In this document: positions 11,637 through 19,825 of the stretch, piece by piece
Numbering within the stretch: position 1 is the first letter of the stretch
How the letters are laid out: each line of letters starts with the position of its first letter
Assembly (NCBI GenBank): GCA_910574455.1
Contig: CAJSYZ010000003.1
Coordinates: 2,170,001 to 2,234,000, forward strand
Direction of reading: 5' to 3'
DNA from: Trichaptum fuscoviolaceum
Taxonomy: Eukaryota > Basidiomycota > Agaricomycetes > Hymenochaetales > Trichaptaceae
Length of the DNA stretch: 64,000 bases
The notes under the pieces: generated by a model
The model's database searches: none
What the model saw: only the letters and a program-made list of their open reading frames with translations
What the model was told of the DNA's origin: nothing
Position numbers and translations under genes: made by a program

Positions 11637-12097
11637 ACCAAATCAGAACTATACTCAACGACCGGTATTACAATTACACCCAAACAGTTGGATACCTGCA
11701 GTACTCACGCGACAACCACCAACCTTGGATCTTCAAATACGGACTCCTCTGGAACCATACCCGATTATTCATCCCTCGAGAAACTCACCTACGCCGATTC
11801 TTCATAAACTACATCCATTTTGACAATCACGGAGAACAACTTCATCGCACTGAAGCTGAAACTGTTCGCTTTGTAAACCGACACTTCTGTTGGAATAGTA
11901 TCAGCGAAGACGTCAACCACTACATCTATCAGTGTAGTTGTCAACACCACCAACCCACTCCGCAAAACATAGTTCACAACTATCTTGCACCACCGATTGA
12001 CCCCCCGGAAGATTCACCCCACATTGCTAGTGTTACGGACTACACCCTTACAAACTACGATTCAGACAGTTACGGATATCAATCCGGAACCGATTAA
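11456..12097 (+). CDS. leader ORF B: divergent integrase-type HHCC zinc-binding domain upstream of gag
   Basis: The frame is open for about 213 codons with no ATG. The middle aligns with the integrase N-terminal module: GLL...RLFIPRETHLRRFF resembles the usual GLLYYRGRLYVP...LRREIL segment. Next comes H-x8-H (HFDNHGEQLH, about 11815-11845), then TEAETVRFV...CW...SEDVNHYI and CSCQ. The spacing between the His and Cys pairs is as in the family. The Cys pair is C-x-C here rather than C-x2-C. The element's own pol carries a normal copy, so this is a second, diverged one. No catalytic core follows. Whether it is translated is unknown because no ATG is available. Confidence 0.6.
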   Translation, partial: SNPTSSYLWRRLPTSTHTLHTTTIVADTLSLPALDDPIYSTRDLIRNRFLAFAEEFDDILNQIRTILNDRYYNYTQTVGYLQYSRDNHQPWIFKYGLLWNHTRLFIPRETHLRRFFINYIHFDNHGEQLHRTEAETVRFVNRHFCWNSISEDVNHYIYQCSCQHHQPTPQNIVHNYLAPPIDPPEDSPHIASVTDYTLTNYDSDSYGYQSGTD

Positions 12098-12966
12098 TCA
12101 CCACGGCGAACAAAGGCAAACAGACGGCTCGAAACACAGCCTCATCTACTACAACGGGCAAAACCAACAAAGAAACCACTTCGAAAACCACTGAAGAACC
12201 AATACCTACACAGACTACTGTTCCTCAGTATCCAGACGCTCCACCACCACACAATCGACTCTTCTTTGACACCGAAAAGAACTTCTTCTACTATAGGATT
12301 GGTAACAAAACTTATCGATCGTGGTCATACAATCAACTACTACAACGGTGGACCCCAATCGAAGCCAACTCTGCTGAAGAAGCTCGACAAAACTTCATCA
12401 CTCATACCCCCAACTGGGAAGACCTTGCTCGTCGAAGTCTAGCAGGAGAGTTCAAACACATTCAACCCCCACTACCACCGTTCCCAACCACTCTTATCTT
12501 CAACGAAGAAACACAATACTTCCATCTTCCCGACGCCAACGGAGAACCTACCGAAACCCCTTGGATCTACAACCCAACTGCTGATTCTTGGGTAGTAGCT
12601 CATACACTCGGCCCAGAACTACGAGAAATATACGAAGGTCACACTCCAAATTGGAAAGAGCTTAGAGAAGAGTACTACCGCCGACACCCCGACCTACTAC
12701 CACAACCACCACAAGAACCCCAACCAACTTCCACTTCCGACCCTCAACCCAGCAACTCCCATCGATCTCGTTCAAACTCACCCACTCACGGATCTCTTGA
12801 TCAAAACCTCTTCAGACGATCCTCCAGACGATCCTCTCAATCAGGCAGCTCCATTGCTCCAGAAACTCCTACTCCCTCACGTCAAGCATCCATACTTCCC
12901 CCTATCCCACCGAAACCATATCTCTCTTACACCCGCCCTCACATCGAACCTCTATCCATCAGTACT
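12037..12966 (+). CDS. open N-terminal extension in frame with Gag, no ATG
   Basis: The gag frame stays open for about 310 codons upstream of the gag ATG, starting after TAG near 12034. The translation contains two related modules. The first runs from about 12258 (LFFDTEKNFFYY...) to HTPNWEDLARR; the second runs from about 12490 (LIFNEETQYF...) to HTPNWKELREE. A Ser/Pro-rich linker into Gag follows. This looks like conserved protein sequence with an internal duplication. With no ATG, it could be made only by frameshifting from ORF B (61-nt overlap, -1) or from a non-AUG start. Gag may otherwise start at 12967. Confidence 0.5.
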
Positions 12967-14355
12967 ATGGCCACCCAAACTATCACGGAAACTACCCGCT
13001 CAATGTTCCGACCCCCACCTGGAGAAGAAAGTATCAGTACCTTTTTCCACTTAAGACATCTCCAAGGTCGAGGCAGAGGAGGCAGAGGAGGCAGAGGAGG
13101 CCGACAAAATCCTGCATGGAGAGGATGGGGATTTGGTGAACCACCCGCAGGAGATGAAGGAGGAGGAGGAGGAGAAGGACCCCCCGGAGGAGACCCGAAC
13201 AACAATGGAGGAGGAGGAGACGATGGAGGAGGAGGAGGAGGAGGAGGCGGAGGAGCTGGAGGTGGAGGAGCAGCAGACAATAACAATCAAGGAGATGGAC
13301 CCGCACACGATCGGCCTATAACCATGGCCAAAATCCAACCTTTCGACGGAACCCAAGAAGATGCTGATCGCTTTTTACTCCAAGTCCAAATCCATCTACG
13401 AGCCAACCGACACATCTATGACACAGATGAGCTATGCATCGAATTTGTGCTTGCCCATTGCAGTCTTCGCGGATCCCGACCCTTTGCAATGCAATACATG
13501 GCCAGCGGACGTTTTGAAACCGACACATTTGAAGAATTCCTGGCGGAATTCCACCGCACTTTCATCACATCCGAACTCACAATCAAGGCTACCATGGAAC
13601 TCGCCAAGCTCAAACAGCGAGGATCTATTGAAGACTACATTCTCAAATTCAAAACACTCATCATGCAAGCTCGTATCACAGAATACCTTTCCCAACGCAA
13701 TGCATTCTGGATGGGACTCAATGACAACCTTCGAATGAAACTACTTGCATGTAGTCCACAGCCTACCAACATGGAAGATTGGTTTTCGCTTGCCACTCGA
13801 CTGGACACCAATTACAAGATAGCTCGTTCAATGGAATCCCAACCCCACCAAACCTATTCCGGAGAGAACCGCTTCAAACGACGACCTATGCGACAATACA
13901 ATCGTCAAATTCGCGCCATTGCAAATGACACAAACGACACAGATGAATCAATGCCTTCCAATGACAACGATGATATAGAAGAGTTGGTCGACCTAGCCAT
14001 CTACAGCTTCTTTATATCACGACTTTCAACAGAAGAATTCCAACGTCATATGAAGGAAAACCTTTGCTTCAATTGTCATCAACCCGGACATCGCACTGCC
14101 AAATGTCCCAAACCTCATCCCAAACGTACCTCAAAAACTCGATGGCCCAACTCCCGCACACCAAGGTCCAAAAATATGCGCCAATTAACTTCAGCCGATG
14201 ATCAAAATGAATACTCTGAACCCGAGAACGAAGACCAAGATCAAGGCGAACTCTCAGCCGAAGATCGTGCCGCACAGATTCAACAACTCCTTATTGGCCT
14301 TGATGATGACGCAGTCAACCAAGTCTTCGATCGAGTTGAAGAAGGAAATTTTTGA
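12967..14355 (+). CDS. gag: Gag of the inner element
   Basis: A 462-residue Gag, which builds the particle and binds RNA. An RGG-type region (GRGRGGRGGRGGR) and a long Gly-rich tract encoded by GGAGGA repeats lead into a retrotransposon Gag core (IQPFDGTQEDADRFLLQVQ, KLKQRGSIEDYILKF). A CCHC knuckle CFNCHQPGHRTAKC and an acidic tail follow. The start at 12967 is the first ATG downstream of the proposed transcription start, more than 2.5 kb away. The stop TGA (14353-14355) directly follows the slippery heptamer AAATTTT. Confidence 0.95.
   Translation: MATQTITETTRSMFRPPPGEESISTFFHLRHLQGRGRGGRGGRGGRQNPAWRGWGFGEPPAGDEGGGGGEGPPGGDPNNNGGGGDDGGGGGGGGGGAGGGGAADNNNQGDGPAHDRPITMAKIQPFDGTQEDADRFLLQVQIHLRANRHIYDTDELCIEFVLAHCSLRGSRPFAMQYMASGRFETDTFEEFLAEFHRTFITSELTIKATMELAKLKQRGSIEDYILKFKTLIMQARITEYLSQRNAFWMGLNDNLRMKLLACSPQPTNMEDWFSLATRLDTNYKIARSMESQPHQTYSGENRFKRRPMRQYNRQIRAIANDTNDTDESMPSNDNDDIEELVDLAIYSFFISRLSTEEFQRHMKENLCFNCHQPGHRTAKCPKPHPKRTSKTRWPNSRTPRSKNMRQLTSADDQNEYSEPENEDQDQGELSAEDRAAQIQQLLIGLDDDAVNQVFDRVEEGNF
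14346..14352 (+). promoter_or_regulatory. -1 frameshift site AAATTTT between gag and pol, inner element
   Basis: Gag codons read GGA AAT TTT TGA; A AAT TTT is a canonical X XXY YYZ heptamer with the stop codon immediately after. A -1 slip leads to TTG AAC AAC, the pol frame that opens at 14352. Confidence 0.75.
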
Positions 14356-17300
14356 ACAACGAAGAGCTCCCGCAGCCCTCTCTCTCGTTGAACATCAGGC
14401 TGCTCATCAATTCAATCAACGACAATCACGCCTTACGAATCCCAATCACGTTCCTATATAACCAGAAAACCCACAAAGCCACCGCCTTACTCGACACCGG
14501 AGCAGAAGGTCTATTCATTGACAAAACACTTGTAGAAAATCTCCAGATCAAAACTATCAAACTGCGACAATCACTTCGACCACGCAATGTTGACGGGACA
14601 TTCAACAATGCCGGACACATCACATCCTATGCCCCCCTTCGTGTCAAACTCGGAAATGCCCACTATGCTATGCGATTCTATGTTACCACCCTTGGAAAAG
14701 AGAACTTCATTTTTGGACTACCATGGTTCAAGAAATATCAACCCAAAATCGACTGGGAAACTGGATCAATACAGCTCAATCGCGTTAATATCTCAACACA
14801 ACTTGCGCAACAAGCTCGAAAAGGACTCCAACCCGCTAAACCACTCACTGCCTTGGTACCCCATCAATACCACCAATTCCTATCCCTTTTTGACGAAGAA
14901 AAAGCACATCGCTTTCCTCCAAGTCGCCCATATGACCATGCAATTGATCTCAAACCTGACTTCATTCCTAAACGACATTCACCTTATCCACTCTCACTTC
15001 CGCAACAAGCTGCTCTCGATGCCTTCATCGATGAGAACCTCAAGAATGGATATATCAGACCTTCGAAGTCACCTATGGCATCCCCTCTCTTCTTCGTTGA
15101 CAAGAAAGACGGTACCTTACGACCTGTTCAAGATTACCGTTACCTCAACAATGGAACCATCAAGAATGCGTACCCATTACCACTTGTCCAGGATCTATTA
15201 GACAAGTTACATGGATCTCACTACTTCATCGCCCTAGATATCCGATGGGGATACAATAATATCCGCATCAAGGATGGAGATCAATGGAAAGCCGCATTTA
15301 CCACTCAACGAGGACTTTTCGAACCAACAGTTATGTTTTTTGGCCTATGCAACTCACCTGCCACCTTTCAACACTTTATGAATGATATTCTTGGCGAAGA
15401 AATCCTTCTAAATCATCTCTTGGTTTACATGGACGACATCCTCATACATGCCCCAACCTTACCGGAACTCATTTCTCGAGCACGACGTGCCTTCACTATC
15501 CTTGAAAAGAATGACCTCTACTTCAAGCCCACCAAATGCTTTTTCCATACGCAGAAACTACCCTATCTTGGACTCATTATTACACCTAATCACATCCAAA
15601 CCGACCCAACAAAAATCGAAGGAATCACTAAATGGCCAACTCCGACTACTGTCAAAGATATCCGTTCATTCACTGGATTCACCAACTTCTACCGCCGTTT
15701 TATTCCACACTACGCCGAGATCACCAAACCCTTGGACAACCTCAAACGCAAAGATCAACCTTTCAAATGGACTGAAGTAGAACAAAAATCATTCGATGAT
15801 CTCAAGGCCGCGTTCACTCAACATCCGTTACTTCTTATGCCCAATCCGCACAATCCCTTCTTCCTCGAAACTGACGCTTCCAAAGTTGCAACCGGAGCAG
15901 TCCTTCGACAACATGATGACAACGGTGTTCTCAAGCCAATCGGTTATATTTCGCAATCACTAAACTCCGCTGAACGGAACTACGAGATCTATGATCGCGA
16001 ACTATTAGCTATTATCCGTGCCCTCATCACTTGGAAACACTATCTCCTTGGATCCCCACACCCTGTTACACTTTGGTGTGATCATCGCAACCTTACCTAC
16101 TGGCGAGAGGCCCGACGACTCTCACCCCGTCAAGCACGATGGCATCTGTTGCTCTCACAATTCGACCTTCATATCACACATGTCCCCGGCAAACAAATGA
16201 TTCAATCCGATCTTCTATCCCGCCGGGCGGACCATGTTAAACAGGGGGAGAATCTCAACGAATCATCGATTATGCTTCCGAAGGACCTATTCATTTCCAC
16301 TCTTCAGGAACAGAAGGATCAAGAAAATTCTGAAGACGAAGAAGAAGAGGAAGACTATGAATCCGATGACGACCTCCCAGACACAGATAGCCTCACAAAA
16401 TCCATCAAAGAATCGATGAAGAAAGATGAATTCCTCACCAACACCATTGCCCAGCTAAAGAAGAAACTACCACCTGCCCGAACTGCCCTCAAAGACTGGT
16501 TTTTCGATGATGACGGCATCCTTTACTTCAAAAATCGCATCTATATCCCGGACAACCTTGAATTAAAGCGCACTATTCTCCGACTTCACCATGATATACC
16601 AGTTCGAGCACACCCTGGCATATTTAACACCCTGGAACAGGTCCGAAGGACGTATTACTGGCCCAGGATGCAGAAGTTTGTATCCGACTATGTCCATGGA
16701 TGCGCACTATGTCAACAAATGAAAGTCAATCACCATCCGACCGCTCCACCACTAATGCCTATCGCCGCCGACAAACACTTCTTTCCATTCTCCCACGTCA
16801 ATATGGACTTCATCACCGATTTACCAATGTCACATGGCTATGACACACTTCTATTAGTCATTGATCACGATTGCTCCAAAGCTATTGTCCTCATTCCATG
16901 CGAGAAGACAGTAGACGCAATTGAAACGGCACAACTATACTTCGACAATGTATATCGACGATTTGGACTTCCGATACGCATTATATCCGACAGAGGACCC
17001 CAATTCGCTTCTAAAGCATTCCAAGAACTCTGCAAGATCATAGGAATCAAGTCCTCTATGTCCACCGCTTACCACCCTCAAACCGATGGACAAGCCGAAC
17101 GGACCAATCAAGAGATCGAAGTATACCTCCGGATCTATTGTACTGCGGAACCTGAGAACTGGTCTAGACACATTCCCAACATTGAATTCGCCCATAACAA
17201 TCGTGCCCACGCTGTCACCAAGAGAACCCCTTTCTCGCTTCTCATGGGATACGACCCCATTCCACTACCCCTGAAATATCCGAAATCAAACGTCCCATCC

Positions 17301-17840
17301 GTATCACAACGACTTGCCAACCTCACAGTACATCGATCAGAAGCCTTAGCAGCCCATTCAGTCGCTGCTATGGTAATGAAAGAACGCACTTTCCGAAACT
17401 TCAAACCATTCAACAAAGGAGACAAAGTTTGGCTAGACTCAAAGAACCTTCGAATTCCCGGTTTATCGCAAAAGTTCAAGGAAAAACGCGATGGTCCCTT
17501 CAAGATCAAGAAAGTCTTATCTCCACTCGTCTATGAATTAGATCTCTCACGGACTAAATGGAAGATACACCCAGTATTCCACGCTGCGCTTCTCGTGAGA
17601 TACACTGAGACGGAAGCATATGGACCACCCCACAGTAACCCCCCACCTGATCTAATCGAAGGACAAGAACAATTCGAAGTAGAAGCCATCCGAGCCCACC
17701 ATGGGAATGGCACCAGGCGACAATATCTTATAAAATGGAAAGGTTACCCCACTTCTGGAAACTCATGGGAACCCGAGTCACATCTTCGGAACGCACAGAC
17801 CATCCTCAAAGCCTATAAAAGACTCCATCATCTCACTTGA
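14352..17840 (+). CDS. pol: Pol polyprotein of the inner element with chromodomain
   Basis: 1162 residues, intact, entered by -1 frameshifting. Domains in order: aspartic protease (LLDTGAEGLFI, catalytic DTG at 48-50); reverse transcriptase with YMDD at 359-362; RNase H (LETDASKVATGAVL, YEIYDRELLAIIRAL); integrase zinc finger (HHDIPVRAHPG...CALCQQMKV, about 745-785); integrase core (MDFITDLP near 818, IISDRGPQF, HPQTDGQAERTNQEIE); a GPF module (GPFKIKKVLS); and a C-terminal chromodomain (YLIKWKGYPTSGNSWEPE). The chromodomain places it in the chromovirus group, whose members steer integration towards modified histones. All catalytic motifs are present, which fits the recent insertion. The ORF ends TGA followed at once by ATG of the next ORF. 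Confidence 0.97.
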   Translation: MNNEELPQPSLSLNIRLLINSINDNHALRIPITFLYNQKTHKATALLDTGAEGLFIDKTLVENLQIKTIKLRQSLRPRNVDGTFNNAGHITSYAPLRVKLGNAHYAMRFYVTTLGKENFIFGLPWFKKYQPKIDWETGSIQLNRVNISTQLAQQARKGLQPAKPLTALVPHQYHQFLSLFDEEKAHRFPPSRPYDHAIDLKPDFIPKRHSPYPLSLPQQAALDAFIDENLKNGYIRPSKSPMASPLFFVDKKDGTLRPVQDYRYLNNGTIKNAYPLPLVQDLLDKLHGSHYFIALDIRWGYNNIRIKDGDQWKAAFTTQRGLFEPTVMFFGLCNSPATFQHFMNDILGEEILLNHLLVYMDDILIHAPTLPELISRARRAFTILEKNDLYFKPTKCFFHTQKLPYLGLIITPNHIQTDPTKIEGITKWPTPTTVKDIRSFTGFTNFYRRFIPHYAEITKPLDNLKRKDQPFKWTEVEQKSFDDLKAAFTQHPLLLMPNPHNPFFLETDASKVATGAVLRQHDDNGVLKPIGYISQSLNSAERNYEIYDRELLAIIRALITWKHYLLGSPHPVTLWCDHRNLTYWREARRLSPRQARWHLLLSQFDLHITHVPGKQMIQSDLLSRRADHVKQGENLNESSIMLPKDLFISTLQEQKDQENSEDEEEEEDYESDDDLPDTDSLTKSIKESMKKDEFLTNTIAQLKKKLPPARTALKDWFFDDDGILYFKNRIYIPDNLELKRTILRLHHDIPVRAHPGIFNTLEQVRRTYYWPRMQKFVSDYVHGCALCQQMKVNHHPTAPPLMPIAADKHFFPFSHVNMDFITDLPMSHGYDTLLLVIDHDCSKAIVLIPCEKTVDAIETAQLYFDNVYRRFGLPIRIISDRGPQFASKAFQELCKIIGIKSSMSTAYHPQTDGQAERTNQEIEVYLRIYCTAEPENWSRHIPNIEFAHNNRAHAVTKRTPFSLLMGYDPIPLPLKYPKSNVPSVSQRLANLTVHRSEALAAHSVAAMVMKERTFRNFKPFNKGDKVWLDSKNLRIPGLSQKFKEKRDGPFKIKKVLSPLVYELDLSRTKWKIHPVFHAALLVRYTETEAYGPPHSNPPPDLIEGQEQFEVEAIRAHHGNGTRRQYLIKWKGYPTSGNSWEPESHLRNAQTILKAYKRLHHLT

Positions 17841-18329
17841 ATGTCCCCATCCAAAAAACTCGTTCACTTCTCATATCCCCACTCATCTAACATCATAAAC
17901 GACTATACGCTCTCCCCATCGAACAAACAGCCACCAACACCTGAACCCCATACTGTCGCATTACCGACTACCTCGATTCCAACTCGCCCCCATTACCTGG
18001 ACGCTGTCCGACCTGTATACTCCGGAGCTTGGTCCAAAGACCACTACGACCCAGACTGGGAGTACAAGTACTTCAAACCCCCCACCGGACTTGGACTCCA
18101 CATCCCAACAATCTCGGTATTTCTCATCCACACCTTCTTTAACAACCCTGATTACGCCCACCGACTCATTGACTATTTCAACAAATCTGCTCGTGTTCAA
18201 CCCCCACTCACAATCACTCGACCCATTGTCCGACATCGTCATCACTTCAGCCACTTTGAACCTCGCCGCTCTGACCCCTATTGCACCTGCAGTTGTTGTC
18301 ACTACGACTGTCCGACTCATTCCCTCTAA
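17841..18329 (+). CDS. post-pol ORF D of the inner element, unknown
   Basis: 162 codons in the same frame as pol. The ATG directly follows the pol stop (TGAATG). The product is Pro- and His-rich with an aromatic middle (DPDWEYKYFKPP) and a Cys-rich tail (YCTCSCCHYDCPTHSL) that could bind metal. I recognise no family. The stop TAA (18327-18329) is followed by 3 nt and then ATG of ORF E. I see no other ATG between 17843 and 18333, so the arrangement suits termination-reinitiation. Confidence 0.55.
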   Translation: MSPSKKLVHFSYPHSSNIINDYTLSPSNKQPPTPEPHTVALPTTSIPTRPHYLDAVRPVYSGAWSKDHYDPDWEYKYFKPPTGLGLHIPTISVFLIHTFFNNPDYAHRLIDYFNKSARVQPPLTITRPIVRHRHHFSHFEPRRSDPYCTCSCCHYDCPTHSL

Positions 18330-18332
18330 GTC

Positions 18333-19181
18333 ATGCCACCTGCCCGTTCCCAACGCAACCCATCCCGTCACACCCCCTTATTTCGTTCATACACATCATC
18401 TCTCCAACCACCAGCCTTACGCCTCGACACCCACAACCCCTTGCAATCCCGCCAGATCCTTGAATTATTCTCAACTCGCACCTTCCACCAACGCCTAAGT
18501 CAATCAACGTATGATAACACTCCTCTTCTTGCCAACTGGACCCAATGTTATGATATTGTTACCCGAAACCAGGAGATTCTCGATCCTACCATTGCCATCA
18601 TCGAAGGATCTCTCCATCTCTTGCGACGGGCTCAAGAGTCATTCCAAGACATGCGACGATTTGCCCTTACGGAACTCCTTGAAACAGCGCCTCAAGAGCT
18701 ATTTGCCCCATTGGTCATTGACCTCACCACGGAGGACGACATCATCGACCTCACTAAAGACCTTGCTGACCAAGTACCTCGCCCACCCCTTCACTCCGTC
18801 GGCACTCAAGTCCCAGAACGCAAAGAACTCATCAATCGCCTGTCCGAACCCATTCGTCTACAATCGCCAATACAGTTACAAGAAGACCAAGAGTATCGTG
18901 TCAACACAGCCCCACCCTCACCCACATACAGCCCGAAAGTTGACAACAATCCTTTTACGTCTATGTCCTTGGACCCCAAGGAATGCACACAACACTCTGC
19001 TGTCGACCACCACTACAACCTGGCCGCGTCCACCTGCGAATTCTATACATGTTCATACTGCAACATACGTGCACCTGGACACACCATCATTGGATCCCCA
19101 AGTATACATGCCCCTCATGTGGACAACACGATGGTCATGACGATGAATGCGCATCTAACCGAATTGCTCAACAACGCGTAA
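18333..19181 (+). CDS. post-pol ORF E of the inner element, unknown
   Basis: 282 codons, again in the pol frame. The middle is helical and acidic (VIDLTTEDDIIDLTKDL) and the end is cysteine-rich (CEFYTCSYCNIRAPGH). Just past that, the -1 frame continues with a better zinc-cluster-like segment (YTCPSCGQHDGHDDEC) up to 19210. Either a one-base deletion has altered the C-terminus, or the protein really ends as annotated. I recognise no family. Confidence 0.5.
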   Translation: MPPARSQRNPSRHTPLFRSYTSSLQPPALRLDTHNPLQSRQILELFSTRTFHQRLSQSTYDNTPLLANWTQCYDIVTRNQEILDPTIAIIEGSLHLLRRAQESFQDMRRFALTELLETAPQELFAPLVIDLTTEDDIIDLTKDLADQVPRPPLHSVGTQVPERKELINRLSEPIRLQSPIQLQEDQEYRVNTAPPSPTYSPKVDNNPFTSMSLDPKECTQHSAVDHHYNLAASTCEFYTCSYCNIRAPGHTIIGSPSIHAPHVDNTMVMTMNAHLTELLNNA

Positions 19182-19358
19182 CGAAGAGAAACCCACCTGC
19201 AAACAACTAAAGCACCTGTTGCTAACCTGGATACCCTATTGGCGTTAACTTCGCTTATATGGCATGTTTTTCCTTATTGTCTATTGGACTTAATTTGTCC
19301 CTATAACGGCCATTTTCTTTACTGATTTCCACTACGTTTCAATTTAAGAACGGGGTAA

Positions 19359-19825
19359 TGTTACGTTTTCTTACTATGTCAGCGGCCCCCATTACTCCGA
19401 ACCCTTCGCCCTATTTGTTTCTATTCTTGTTCTGCTCAGTCATCCTCCGATGTAACCCTCAACCCTCAGCCAATCCCGATGTTACACATGTACCCTTTGC
19501 CCTAACCCTTTGCCCATCGCTCTCACACTATTATTAGTAGCCTATCGTCTACTCTCTTATTGTTCTCTTCTTACTCATCTTCCGATGTACCCTTGCTCCG
19601 CAGCTACAGTATATAAACCCCTGTACTTAGCATGATCGAACTCTAAGTTCGATCTCCTTTGTCAAACCCCCCGTCTCTAGTCTCTGCTATACATCTGTTT
19701 TTCTCTACTCTACATCGTAGGCCTTTGTCCATACAACACTTAGTGTCGAGCCCTAGCTCCGCTATCACTGAGCAACTTAACGTTGCGTTCCCCAACTATA
19801 CGAGACCGTAAGTTGAGACGTAACA
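19359..19825 (+). repeat. 3' LTR of the inner element
   Basis: This 467-bp copy appears identical to the 5' LTR. It is preceded by the purine-rich AAGAACGGGGTAA (19346-19358), the likely polypurine tract. Confidence 0.95.

Larger units (their letters stand above)
10117..19825 (+). mobile_element. inner Ty3/gypsy chromovirus with extra ORFs, 9.7 kb
   Basis: This full-length LTR retrotransposon lies on the plus strand, inserted in the pol gene of the outer element. Its LTRs at 10117-10583 and 19359-19825 (467 bp each) look identical by eye. The flanking duplication is GGAGT (10112-10116 and 19826-19830). Layout: LTR, primer site, about 2.4 kb of ATG-free leader with open frames, gag, pol by -1 frameshift, two downstream ORFs, about 180 bp of non-coding DNA with the polypurine tract, LTR. 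It is longer than most fungal Ty3/gypsy elements (roughly 5-7 kb), and the excess is the leader and the post-pol region. Confidence 0.95.

Noticed and set aside
13034..13356. long minus-strand frames rich in Leu, Pro or Ser opposite gag
   Set aside because: They are shadows of the GGAGGA repeat that encodes the Gly-rich part of Gag.
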